A stretch of DNA of 64,000 bases from contig NZ_CP122961.1 in the NCBI RefSeq assembly GCF_029854215.1, positions 2,604,001 through 2,668,000 on the forward strand, given 5' to 3'. The translations under genes and the position numbers were made by a program. Below are positions 9,181 to 17,629 of the stretch, one piece after another. Every line of letters begins with the position of its first letter. Positions within the stretch are counted from its first letter, which is position 1. Source of the stretch: Halomonas alkaliantarctica (GTDB taxonomy: Bacteria; Pseudomonadota; Gammaproteobacteria; Pseudomonadales; Halomonadaceae). The notes under the pieces are model-generated. The model worked only from the letters and a program-made list of their open reading frames with translations. It did no database searches and had not been told where the DNA came from.

Positions 9181-9203
9181 TGAGCTTGCTTGGTAAGCGT
9201 TAA

Positions 9204-10043
9204 TTAGCCATAACGACCCGAGATATAGTCTTCGGTCTTCTTCTGCGCCGGGGTTGAGAACATCACTTTAGTGTCGTTGTACTCAATGATTTCCCCCAGG
9301 TGGAAGAACGCCGTGTAATCCGCCACTCGCGCCGCCTGCTGCATATTGTGCGTCACGGTGATGATGGTGAACTGCTCTTTAAGTTTGTCCATCAAATCTT
9401 CGATGGTGGCGGTCGAAATGGGGTCTAGCGCTGAGGTTGGCTCATCCATCAGGATGACATCAGGCTGTACCGCAATAGCACGGGCAATGCACAGCCGCTG
9501 CTGCTGACCACCAGAGAGAGAGGTGCCTGGCTCCTGTAGCTTATCTTTGACTTCGTTCCACAGACCGGCGCTACGCAATGCATTTTCAACCAACTCATCC
9601 TGCTCTGCTTTACGGCTGACCAAATCGTGCATACGTGGCGCGTAGGCGACATTTTCATAGATCGACTTAGGAAAGGGGTTCGGCTTTTGGAATACCATGC
9701 CTACCCGACGACGCAGCGCCACTTCATCCATTTTAGGCGCATTAACGTCTAGCCCGTCCATCTCAACCAGCCCTTCGGTACGTACACTTGGAATCAAGTC
9801 ATTCATACGATTCAAGCAGCGTAAGAAGGTCGACTTACCACACCCGGAAGGGCCAATTAGCGCCGTCACATTTTTCTGGAACAGATCAATATTAAGGTTA
9901 TTCAACGCTTGGTTTTTGCCATACCACAGGTTCAAATCTCGCACTCGGATACTCAAATCGTGGCAGGCCTGATCGTTACGGGTGTAGGGCTGCCCAACCG
10001 CAGGTGCATGCTGGTCGTTCATTACAGGTGCTCGGCTATTCAT
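9204..10043 (-). CDS. pstB: Phosphate ABC transporter ATP-binding protein
   Basis: A 279-residue ABC ATPase with Walker [10 protein letters not shown], signature LSGGQQQR, Walker [12 protein letters not shown] and the switch histidine in [25 protein letters not shown] is characteristic of PstB. It powers high-affinity phosphate import through PstC/PstA. AGAGGA lies only one base from the ATG at 10049 but seven from the ATG at 10043, so the latter is preferred. It is the last gene of pstSCAB; phoU, which usually follows pstB, is missing and the ars genes come next. Confidence 0.96.
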   Translation of the reverse strand: MNSRAPVMNDQHAPAVGQPYTRNDQACHDLSIRVRDLNLWYGKNQALNNLNIDLFQKNVTALIGPSGCGKSTFLRCLNRMNDLIPSVRTEGLVEMDGLDVNAPKMDEVALRRRVGMVFQKPNPFPKSIYENVAYAPRMHDLVSRKAEQDELVENALRSAGLWNEVKDKLQEPGTSLSGGQQQRLCIARAIAVQPDVILMDEPTSALDPISTATIEDLMDKLKEQFTIITVTHNMQQAARVADYTAFFHLGEIIEYNDTKVMFSTPAQKKTEDYISGRYG

Positions 10044-10067
10044 AGTCATGTCCTCTATCGCGCTGGC

Positions 10068-11234
10068 CTACCAGCGACGCTCAAATTTCTTACGTAACAC
10101 AACGGCGAAGGCGTTAAGTGAGATGAGTATGGTGAGTAGCACCAAAATACCGCCGGCTGTTTTCTCTACAAACGCTTGCTCAGGCTCGCCTGACCAAGTA
10201 AATATCTGTGCAGGCATAACGGTGGCCGCGTTAGTAAAGGATGCGCCGACATCGGGGATAAAGGCCACCATGCCCACGATTATCAGCGGCGCCGTTTCAC
10301 CCATCGCTTGCGCAAGGCCGATGATGGAGCCGGTCATAATACCCGGCATTGCCAACGGCAAAACGTGGTCGCGTACGACTTGCCAGCGAGAACACCCTAC
10401 CCCAAAAGCAGCATGACGAATGGAGTCCGGTACGCTACGCAGCGCAGTTCGCGTTGAGATAATAATCACCGGCAACGTCATTAGCGCCAGCGTCATACCA
10501 CCGGCCAATGGCGACGAACGTGGCACCCCAAAGAAGTTGATAAAAATCGACAAGCCCAGCAAACCAAATAAGATCGAGGGAATCGCAGCGAGGTTATTGA
10601 TGTTAATTTCAATCGCTTGGGTAAAGCGGTTATCGGGTGCAAACTCTTCCAGGTAAACTGCCGTCATTACGCCGATGGGAAACGAAATCGCCAGCGTGAC
10701 GATCATAGTCATCACGGTGCCCAATACTGCCGATATAATCCCGGCATATTCGGCTATTTTTGAATCACCATTGGTAAAAAATGTGGTATTAAAACGCATA
10801 TCCACTTGGCCAGATTCAACCCGCTCATCAATGGCGGCCTGCTGTTCAGGGCTTAAGCTATTTTGGTGTCCCTTTAAGTATTGATCCACTTCGCTAGTCG
10901 CCAATACCCAATCGTTTTCGCTGGTGCCGATCATGCCAGGATTGTTGCGAAGCTCCATCGGTATCACGCGCACCATAGTGCGACTGATGATGGGCAGTAG
11001 CTCTTCATCAAACGCCCGCCGTCCGTCTGTTTGTGCTTCTTCGGTATAGTTGATCTCGACTTGAATATACGCCTGCTGAAAAGCGGGAAGACCTTTATTC
11101 AGCATATCGGCAAAAAACAGCACCAGAAAAAGACCCGCGAGACCTAGCGACCCCATGGTTATCCACTTAAGCCGAGCAGACTTTCGGTGGCGCTTTTTTA
11201 GCTGCTGGCTGATTTCGTCAAAAGTATGGCTCAT
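10068..11234 (-). CDS. pstA: Phosphate ABC transporter permease PstA
   Basis: A 388-residue permease, about 90 residues longer than the E. coli protein because of an N-terminal membrane anchor plus a periplasmic insertion (about residues 45-150), a form common in pseudomonads and halomonads. The binding-protein-dependent transport domain with about five to six membrane helices follows, including the EAA-type loop HAAFGVGCSRWQVVRDHVLP that contacts PstB. It forms the inner-membrane channel with PstC. It lies 19 bp after pstC and 18 bp before the pstB frame, in one operon. Confidence 0.95.
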   Translation of the reverse strand: MSHTFDEISQQLKKRHRKSARLKWITMGSLGLAGLFLVLFFADMLNKGLPAFQQAYIQVEINYTEEAQTDGRRAFDEELLPIISRTMVRVIPMELRNNPGMIGTSENDWVLATSEVDQYLKGHQNSLSPEQQAAIDERVESGQVDMRFNTTFFTNGDSKIAEYAGIISAVLGTVMTMIVTLAISFPIGVMTAVYLEEFAPDNRFTQAIEININNLAAIPSILFGLLGLSIFINFFGVPRSSPLAGGMTLALMTLPVIIISTRTALRSVPDSIRHAAFGVGCSRWQVVRDHVLPLAMPGIMTGSIIGLAQAMGETAPLIIVGMVAFIPDVGASFTNAATVMPAQIFTWSGEPEQAFVEKTAGGILVLLTILISLNAFAVVLRKKFERRW

Positions 11235-11252
11235 CGAAACAGTTCCTCAGCG

Positions 11253-12503
11253 TTACAGGTTATTCACGCGGTATTTTTCGCGGAAACGACGGATCATCAG
11301 AACCGACACCAAATTAAGCAAAAGTGTAATAACGAACAGCACCAGCCCTAGCGCAAAGGCTGACAATGTTTCTGCGCTTTCAAACTCTTGGTCCCCGGTA
11401 AGCGCGGCAACAATACGCACGGTGACCGTGGTCATATCTTCCAGCGGATTAGCGGTGAGATTTGGGCGCATACCTGCGGCCATGACCACGATCATGGTTT
11501 CACCCAGCGCGCGCGACATACCCAGGAGTGCCGCTGAAATAATACCCGGCAGAGCAGCGGGAATAACCACGTCTCGAATGGTTTCGCCTTTGGTCATGCC
11601 TAGTGCCAGCGACCCTTGGCGCATACTATCCGGCACCGAGTTGATCACATCGTCAGACAACGATGAGATAAACGGGATAATCATAATCCCCATCACAACA
11701 CCTGGGGCGACGGCGTTATTGTAAGAAGCGTCGAGCCCAAAGAATCCGGCGATGTTGACGATAATAGGCGCTACCGTAATCGCGGCAAAAAAGCCGTACA
11801 CCACAGTCGGTATACCCGCCAGAACTTCAAGCACCGGCTTAGCAACGGTGCGCACATTACGCGGCGCATACTCGGACATATAAATCGCCGAGAGCAGACC
11901 GATAGGAACAGCTACCAGCATGGCGATAGCGGTTATCATAAAGGTACCGGCAAACAGCGGCACTGAACCAAACTCAGCGCCGCTTCCATCTCCACGGCCC
12001 GCTGACGCTAAAAAGCTCGCGCCTGGGTTCCACGTGGTGCCGGTAATAAATTCCCAGAAGCTGTGCATTTGGAAAAAGCGCAGCGCCTCGGAAATGATCG
12101 AGAACAAAATACCGAACGTAGTGAAAATCGATATTAACGCTGCCCCAGCTAAAACCATGCGGATTACCCGCTCAATGGCCTGGCGGGCATGAAAATCAGG
12201 CTTTACTTGGTTAAGACTCACCATCAGCCCTATGGCTGCTACCACCAGACTCGCTGCCAGCAAATAGAGCGTGGGTATATCGGCGCCCATTAAAAGCAGT
12301 ACAAAAGCCCCCAGCGTACTCACCAATACGGCTGGGCCTGCGGTCGAGAGCACGGTAAACCAGGCGTATTGGTCTGGCTGAGCAAACATCGCCGTACCCG
12401 CGCTACGTAAACGAGTGGCTTTTGAACGGCCAGCAAAAAACGCCAGCAGCCCCAGCAGTAGTAACGCACCGCAAAAAATCAGAAGAAGCTGGTTAGTCTG
12501 CAT
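11253..12503 (-). CDS. pstC: Phosphate ABC transporter permease PstC
   Basis: A 416-residue permease with an N-terminal extension of three membrane helices before the conserved transport domain. The EAA loop is QGSLALGMTKGETIRDVVIP. It pairs with PstA to form the phosphate channel. It is separated from pstS by a 150-bp gap holding a strong terminator and, after it, a candidate second PHO box, so pstC may be transcribed both by readthrough and from its own promoter. Confidence 0.95.
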   Translation of the reverse strand: MQTNQLLLIFCGALLLLGLLAFFAGRSKATRLRSAGTAMFAQPDQYAWFTVLSTAGPAVLVSTLGAFVLLLMGADIPTLYLLAASLVVAAIGLMVSLNQVKPDFHARQAIERVIRMVLAGAALISIFTTFGILFSIISEALRFFQMHSFWEFITGTTWNPGASFLASAGRGDGSGAEFGSVPLFAGTFMITAIAMLVAVPIGLLSAIYMSEYAPRNVRTVAKPVLEVLAGIPTVVYGFFAAITVAPIIVNIAGFFGLDASYNNAVAPGVVMGIMIIPFISSLSDDVINSVPDSMRQGSLALGMTKGETIRDVVIPAALPGIISAALLGMSRALGETMIVVMAAGMRPNLTANPLEDMTTVTVRIVAALTGDQEFESAETLSAFALGLVLFVITLLLNLVSVLMIRRFREKYRVNNL

Positions 12504-12561
12504 CGAATTTCTCTCGCATTACTTAATGAAATCGTATTGGCGACTACTTTGGCGCACAAAC

Positions 12562-12579
12562 ATTACAACAATGTGACAA
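12562..12579 (-). promoter_or_regulatory. Candidate second PHO box, upstream of pstC
   Basis: On the minus strand TTGTCACATTGTTGTAAT has the PhoB layout of two 7-base repeats (TTGTCAC, TTGTAAT) separated by four bases, matching about 11 of 14 consensus positions. A TACGAT sequence lies nearer pstC as a possible -10 element. It is weaker than the pstS box. Confidence 0.45.
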
Positions 12580-12599
12580 ACGCCAATATATCGCTGTCA

Positions 12600-12637
12600 T
12601 AAAACGAAAGGCCGGCAGCTTTCGCTGCCGGCCATTT
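12600..12637 (-). terminator. Terminator/attenuator between pstS and pstC
   Basis: A perfect 10-bp GC-rich stem (GGCCGGCAGC at 12610-12619 with its complement at 12624-12633) has a 4-nt loop and, on the minus strand, is followed by TTTCGTTTTA. It would terminate most transcripts after pstS, giving more binding protein than permease. Confidence 0.85.
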
Positions 12638-12656
12638 TCATTTCTAACTTAACGAA

Positions 12657-13670
12657 TTACTTAAGAACGTCTACTGACATCGTAGTGCGATCTGCGACAG
12701 CCTGACGCCACTCTTCACGCTCGTCTTCCGGCAGCACGATCAAGCCGATATCTTTCAAGTAACCATCTGCGCCAATCATCATTTCGCTCATAAACATGTC
12801 GACGTAATCGTACATCGGCGGAACTTCTTCAGCGTGCTGGTTCTTCACGTAGAACCACAGTGAGCGCGCGATAGGATAGTCACCCGAGCTGATTGCTTCA
12901 GCTTCAGGCGCCACACCGTCAATGGTAGCAGCGCTGATGGTGTTCATGTTTTCTTCTAGGAAGGAGTAACCGAAGATACCAAAGGCGCCAGTGTCTTCTG
13001 ATAGACGCTGAACGATCAGGTTGTCGTTTTCACCAGCATCGATGTAAACACCGTCAGAGCGAATATCGGTGTAGCCTTCTTCGCCATAAATTTCCATGTC
13101 TGAAGAGGCGCTTTCCATCACTAGCTCTTCAAAAGCGTCACGTGTACCGGAAGTCGTTGGCGGACCATAGATGGAGATTTCGCGATCGGGCAGAGCTGAG
13201 TCGATCTCGCTCCAGTTGGTGTAGGGGTTTTCAACCAATTCACCGTCAACCGGCACCATGGCAGCTACCGCCATGAAGATCTGCTCACGAGTTAAAGCAA
13301 CGTCATCGTTTTCGCTTGATTGACCAAGCACGATACCATCAGAGCCGATTTTGGCTTCGGTGATATCGGTGACGCCATTCTCTTCACAACGCTCAAACTC
13401 TGCTACCTTCATGCGGCGTGAAGCGTTAGTAATGTCTGGCGTGCCTTCGCCAACACCGTTACAGAACAGACGCAAACCACCGCCCGAACCGGTTGATTCG
13501 ATAACGGGTGTCGGGTTGCCGGTAGTGGCACCAAACTCTTCAGTTACGTAGCTGGCAAATGGGTAAACGGTACTGGAGCCCACGATACGGATTTGATCAC
13601 GGGCTTGGGCAACACCGGCAACGCTCATTACAGCAGCCGCGATAACGGTGGTTTTTAGAATACGGTTCAT
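12657..13670 (-). CDS. pstS: Periplasmic phosphate-binding protein
   Basis: A 337-residue exported binding protein with an N-terminal signal peptide ending near VAGVAQA (about residue 23). Phosphate-binding motifs are IVGSSTVYPFA, ESTGSGGG, ITNASRRM and PTTSGTRDAF. The mature protein is strongly acidic, as in halophiles. It captures phosphate for PstCA-B. From memory, the arsenate-tolerant Halomonas GFAJ-1 carries a Pst operon near its ars genes whose binding protein strongly discriminates against arsenate; whether this one does cannot be seen from sequence. A PHO box lies 62 bp upstream of the start. Confidence 0.95.
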   Translation of the reverse strand: MNRILKTTVIAAAVMSVAGVAQARDQIRIVGSSTVYPFASYVTEEFGATTGNPTPVIESTGSGGGLRLFCNGVGEGTPDITNASRRMKVAEFERCEENGVTDITEAKIGSDGIVLGQSSENDDVALTREQIFMAVAAMVPVDGELVENPYTNWSEIDSALPDREISIYGPPTTSGTRDAFEELVMESASSDMEIYGEEGYTDIRSDGVYIDAGENDNLIVQRLSEDTGAFGIFGYSFLEENMNTISAATIDGVAPEAEAISSGDYPIARSLWFYVKNQHAEEVPPMYDYVDMFMSEMMIGADGYLKDIGLIVLPEDEREEWRQAVADRTTMSVDVLK

Positions 13671-13731
13671 GCGAAAAACTCCTGTTCATGTAGGGATCTA
13701 ACCTTCGCAAGACACACCTTGCACTGGTTCC

Positions 13732-13749
13732 ATGACAACTTCATGACAG
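13732..13749 (-). promoter_or_regulatory. PHO box upstream of pstS
   Basis: On the minus strand CTGTCATGAAGTTGTCAT gives two 7-base PhoB half-sites, CTGTCAT and TTGTCAT, separated by GAAG, matching 13 of 14 consensus positions. It is in the position expected for activation of pstS by PhoB under phosphate starvation. Confidence 0.88.
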
Positions 13750-13800
13750 AGAGCAGAACGTGAAAAAGTTTTCGCTATGGAGAAGCATTCAGGCCCCACA

Positions 13801-14532
13801 TCACCATAAAAGCCCTAGCGCGGCGAAGGTGCATAACGCCAGCGAGACCCCTTGCAGTAGGCGTCTATCCAAGCGGTGGGCAATGGCATCTGCCAACGCA
13901 TTACCGATTAATACTGCGGGCAGGAAGGTAAGCGCGACCTGGAAATGCCAGAGCTGAATCTGGTCAGCCAAGGCAAGGGTAATCAAGGTCAACATGGAGG
14001 TTAAAATGAAAAAGGCGGCCAAGTTACCGCGCACACGATCTGCCGGTAGGGCATGCATTAAAAGTACGATGGGCGGGCCACCAATCGCCGCAACGGTGCC
14101 GAAAATACCGGAGAGCACCCCAGCGCCAAACAGCGTAATTCGGTTTACCGGCAGTTGAAAGCGGCACAAGGTGACAAACACTGCAAACAGGACAATGACC
14201 GCAATTAGCTTCTCTAACACAAACATGGGTGCGGCAAGTAGCAGCCAAATACCCAGCGCATTGCCGGGTAGGCGCCCCACCAACGCCATGCCAATGGAAT
14301 CCAGACGCACCTCGTGCCAGTAGTGACGCACCATCATCAGCGAGACGGTAAAACCAAACAGCACCAGAATAACCGGCACCAGACGAGGCTCAAGCATTAA
14401 CAATAGCGGCGCGCCTATGACAGCCAATCCGAAGCCGGTAGCCCGCTGCACAAAAGCCCCCAGTAACAGCACAGCGGAGCAAGCTAACCATGTGCTCATC
14501 GACATATTGACCCAGGCCAGCATGCTATCCAT
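13801..14532 (-). CDS. TauE/SafE family sulfite/anion exporter
   Basis: A 243-residue membrane protein with about eight hydrophobic helices and the family pattern LLLGAFVQRATGFGLAVIGA near the N terminus and FGTVAAIGGPPIVLLMHALP in the middle. TauE/SafE proteins export sulfite, sulfoacetate or related organosulfur anions, but many are uncharacterised. It lies 130 bp downstream of the pstS start region and in line with the Bcr/CflA gene; no sulfur-metabolism gene is near. The substrate is unknown. Confidence 0.85.
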   Translation of the reverse strand: MDSMLAWVNMSMSTWLACSAVLLLGAFVQRATGFGLAVIGAPLLLMLEPRLVPVILVLFGFTVSLMMVRHYWHEVRLDSIGMALVGRLPGNALGIWLLLAAPMFVLEKLIAVIVLFAVFVTLCRFQLPVNRITLFGAGVLSGIFGTVAAIGGPPIVLLMHALPADRVRGNLAAFFILTSMLTLITLALADQIQLWHFQVALTFLPAVLIGNALADAIAHRLDRRLLQGVSLALCTFAALGLLW

Positions 14533-14592
14533 TCAAACTATCCTTACGCCCTATCAATACGCCCTGCCCATACACCCTGCCCATTTGAGAAA

Positions 14593-15780
14593 CTATCCAT
14601 CCGCAGCGGGTGCTTTAGTCAGTTTGCGCACACCGATATTGCCTAGCAATGCAGCGCCCAGCATGGTGAGCACCATTGGCCATAAGTGCTCAACCTCGAA
14701 TAGTCCTACCATCACTCCCGCGAGGGCGCCGCAAGTAAACTGAATACCACCCAGTAGCGCTGTTGCCGTGGCGCTGATATGGCCAAAATGATCCAATAAC
14801 GACGAGATCGCGTTGGGCGTAATCAGCCCGATCATACCGGTAAACAGCATAATTAACGGCACCACGATCACTAGCGACGCAATGTCCAGGGCGGTTACCG
14901 CTACCAACCCAAGCGCTGCCACCAGCTGTACAAGCAAACCTAAACGCAAATTCTGCTGGGGAGTACGCTTGCTGAGCAGATGAATATTGACCCGGTTAGA
15001 GAGCGCAATCACCACCACATTGACCCCAAACACAAGCGGATAGGTGCCGGGCGAGAGGCCAAAATAGTCGAGATAGAGAAACGGCGAAGCGGTCACGAAG
15101 GCAAAAAGACCTGCAAAGGAAGCCGCTACCGCACAGATATAGCCCATGCCTTCACGATGCGTAAGCACACTGGCGTAGTTGCGTACTACCTGCCGTGGTG
15201 ACGCGGCAGGCAACGACATGTCGCGGGTTTCAGGCAGACGCGTGCCTAACAGCCAGAGTAAAAAACCTGCATAGATGGCTAAGAACACAAAAATCAGCCA
15301 CCAGCCAGCCACATGCAGCAGCAAACTGCCCACAGCTGGCGCCACCAGCGGCGCCAGCATCATAATCATTGCCATGGTGGACATCACTTTAGCGGCCTCG
15401 CGCCCGCTAAAGCAGTCGCGCACAATCGCCGCCGAATTGACCACGCAAGCTCCTCCACCCAGTGCCTGGATAAACCGCCAGAGCAGCAGCGTGGGCAAAC
15501 TGTCCACCAGCGTAATAGCAAGGCTCGCCAGCATAAACACCACCAGCCCACCTAGAAGCACAGGCTTTCTGCCCATACGATCCGAAAGCGGGCCAAAGCA
15601 GAGCTGGCCCAGCGCAAAGCCAAACAAAAATACGCTGATGGAGAGTTCAGTACGATGAATACTGGCGCCGATACTCTCGGCAATGATACCCATGGCAGGC
15701 AAATAAGCGTCGATAGCAAAGGGCGCCAGTGCAGTATTGGCGGCCACCAACAGTGCTACCCGGCGAGGATTAAGATCCAT
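14593..15780 (-). CDS. Bcr/CflA family drug efflux transporter (MFS)
   Basis: A 395-residue, 12-helix major-facilitator protein. The DHA1 motif A loop GQLCFGPLSDRMGRKPVLLGG and the early D-A-YLPA motif (FAIDAYLPAMG) mark the Bcr/CflA subgroup, drug:proton antiporters known for bicyclomycin, chloramphenicol or sulfonamide export. The start follows AAGGAGACCC. The gene stands alone with about 60 bp to the TauE gene. The true substrate cannot be deduced. Confidence 0.9.
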   Translation of the reverse strand: MDLNPRRVALLVAANTALAPFAIDAYLPAMGIIAESIGASIHRTELSISVFLFGFALGQLCFGPLSDRMGRKPVLLGGLVVFMLASLAITLVDSLPTLLLWRFIQALGGGACVVNSAAIVRDCFSGREAAKVMSTMAMIMMLAPLVAPAVGSLLLHVAGWWLIFVFLAIYAGFLLWLLGTRLPETRDMSLPAASPRQVVRNYASVLTHREGMGYICAVAASFAGLFAFVTASPFLYLDYFGLSPGTYPLVFGVNVVVIALSNRVNIHLLSKRTPQQNLRLGLLVQLVAALGLVAVTALDIASLVIVVPLIMLFTGMIGLITPNAISSLLDHFGHISATATALLGGIQFTCGALAGVMVGLFEVEHLWPMVLTMLGAALLGNIGVRKLTKAPAADG

Positions 15781-15879
15781 GGGTCTCCTTAAGGCGATAG
15801 TGTATGCACTGAAATAGATAGGCCGCTAATCATAGCCGATTTGAAAACATTTGTCGGGATTGGAGGCTATCAGTAGATC

Positions 15880-15901
15880 GCCCCTGGAAGCGACCAGGGG
15901 C
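15880..15901 (-). terminator. Hairpin after the STAS gene
   Basis: An 8-bp stem (GCCCCTGG with CCAGGGGC) with a 6-nt loop lies 19 bp past the STAS stop on the minus strand. No T run follows, so it may be a Rho-dependent end or an RNA-stabilising hairpin. Confidence 0.45.
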
Positions 15902-15919
15902 TTATCAGGATGAGGGATA

Positions 15920-16438
15920 TTAGTGGCGCGGGGTGGCGTCTTGTGACTCAAGCATGTCAACCAGTGGCTGAAACTGCTCACGGTTATGCTCGTTCATGTG
16001 CATCAAAATGCGGTGGGCTTCCAATATCCGATCGCGCAATCCTTCTTCATCAGCAGGCTCTTGGGGCAGCTCTTCAAGCTCATTATTGAGCGTGGTCGCC
16101 TGCTGTAGCGGCGCTTCCATCAACGTAAAAAAGCGCGCAAAGCCCATCACGTCGAGCATCTGCCGCACGTCAGGATTATCGACAATAATCGTTGGCGGTT
16201 GCTCCAGGCGCCCTTTCACCGCCATCGCCACCTTGGCCAGAAAGCCAAGCGCCGTTGAGTCCACGTTAGTGGCTTCACGTAGGTCAATCAATACAGCACG
16301 CAGCCCCGGCGTCTCTGCGAGACGTTGGGCTTGGGTATCCAGCGTGGCGCAAAGCGTCAAGCGCACATCGCCACACAGTTTTAGAACAAAAACACCAGAA
16401 TCGAACGCCGCTTTAATGCGGCCTTCTTCAATCAGCAT
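15920..16438 (-). CDS. STAS-domain anti-anti-sigma factor
   Basis: A 172-residue protein with a STAS domain over the first 110 residues, including the phosphorylatable serine in TNVDSTALGF. An extra C-terminal helical region (LEELPQEPADEEGLRDRILE onward) follows. Such proteins bind an anti-sigma factor or kinase when dephosphorylated. It overlaps the end of the PP2C phosphatase gene by about 11 bp, so the phosphatase is its likely activator. The pair corresponds in arrangement to PA2797/PA2798 next to vacJ in Pseudomonas aeruginosa. The ATG at 16438 is preferred over a TTG at 16444. Confidence 0.87.
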   Translation of the reverse strand: MLIEEGRIKAAFDSGVFVLKLCGDVRLTLCATLDTQAQRLAETPGLRAVLIDLREATNVDSTALGFLAKVAMAVKGRLEQPPTIIVDNPDVRQMLDVMGFARFFTLMEAPLQQATTLNNELEELPQEPADEEGLRDRILEAHRILMHMNEHNREQFQPLVDMLESQDATPRH

Positions 16439-17624
16439 GACCAAATCCGCTCACCATCATGATTGTAATATCATCGGGTAAAGCATCGCGCTCTTGGTTG
16501 GCATCAAACTCCGCATCTCCTTCTGCAAGGAGTGTGTTTGTTTCTGCTAGCCGGTTGCGCAACTGCTCAAGCGTGACACTCTCGCTTACTAATTGCTCAA
16601 GCTCCTTGAGCCGCGTGTCGAGCGTTTTACCCGGCAAGCATTCCAATACTCCATCTGAGCAGAGCCATAGACGAAATTTATTCGGCAATGCACAACTCAG
16701 CGAAGGATACTCCACATCGGGGAAAAGGCCTACCGGCATTCCCTCGCCATCTAAACGGCGTAGCTCACCCTCTGCCGCCAACAAGGGCATGGGAAGCTGC
16801 GCGCCGAGCGAATAGTGAAGAGTATGAGCCTCATGGTCAATAACACCGACAAATAAGGTGGCATGTTTACCAATATCGGTGCCCTGCAGCTCACGGTTCA
16901 TCGCCTTTAGCCAATCAGGCGGCAAGTTTTCCGGGTGCTGGCCATCCCACTCACTCAGCCAGCGGTTACATAAATATTTCAGCAGCACCGTGACAAACGC
17001 CGACGAAGCGCCATGCCCCGATACATCAGCGAAATAAAAGGCACTGTAACGCTCGTTATAGCGTTGATAATCTAAGAAATCACCGGATAAATAGAGTGAT
17101 GGGGCAAAAACGTAGTCATAAAAGACCCCGTTAATCACTTTGGGGCGTTGCGGTAATAAACGCCGCTGGATGTGCCCCCCGCTCTGCTGATCCATCCGCA
17201 GCAGCGCCAAGTGTGTCTCCAGGCTCTCATTTAACTCCGCCAGCCGTGCATGGTCACGCTCGCGCTCCAACGCCAACTCGTTAAGCTCAATGGCCTTGCG
17301 GATCATTCGACGCAACAACTCAGCGTGACGCAGTGGATGAACAATATAATCCACCAGCCCTACATCAATGGCCTTGATCAAGTCGGCGTCCTGGCGCGAG
17401 TCGCTGACCACCAGCGTGGGTAGGCGGCGTGTCAACTGCGACCACTGCTGTCTGGGAACCGCTCGGGCATGAGCAACAATGAACGCCGTGTTAGCGGGTA
17501 AACGCTCAATATCTTCAGCGGCAAACACCCACATACCGTCGCAGGTAATCGCTTCAGCCAGCGCATCGCGTTCACGACCGGGTTCGTCGATTACCGCGAT
17601 CAACTGCTTAGAATGATCCATCAT
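16428..17624 (-). CDS. Response-regulator PP2C-type serine phosphatase (RsbU/SpoIIE-like)
   Basis: About 398 residues: a receiver-like domain (about 1-120, with LPTLVVSDSRQDADLI and a lysine replaced by HPLRH, so partly degenerate), a coiled linker, then a SpoIIE/PP2C domain (about 150-395). Metal-binding aspartates are in SGDFLDY and FADVSGHGASSAF, with a late DDITIMMV motif. It would dephosphorylate the downstream STAS protein, a partner-switch module. The start MMDHSKQ at 17624 (or the ATG 3 bases on) follows GAGG and overlaps the mlaA stop. Confidence 0.88.
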   Translation of the reverse strand: MMDHSKQLIAVIDEPGRERDALAEAITCDGMWVFAAEDIERLPANTAFIVAHARAVPRQQWSQLTRRLPTLVVSDSRQDADLIKAIDVGLVDYIVHPLRHAELLRRMIRKAIELNELALERERDHARLAELNESLETHLALLRMDQQSGGHIQRRLLPQRPKVINGVFYDYVFAPSLYLSGDFLDYQRYNERYSAFYFADVSGHGASSAFVTVLLKYLCNRWLSEWDGQHPENLPPDWLKAMNRELQGTDIGKHATLFVGVIDHEAHTLHYSLGAQLPMPLLAAEGELRRLDGEGMPVGLFPDVEYPSLSCALPNKFRLWLCSDGVLECLPGKTLDTRLKELEQLVSESVTLEQLRNRLAETNTLLAEGDAEFDANQERDALPDDITIMMVSGFGHAD

Positions 17625-17629
17625 ATGCC

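Noticed and set aside
12592..12605. CTGTCATAAAACG near the pstS terminator as a PHO box on the plus strand
   Set aside because: Only one half-site is present and no plus-strand gene follows.
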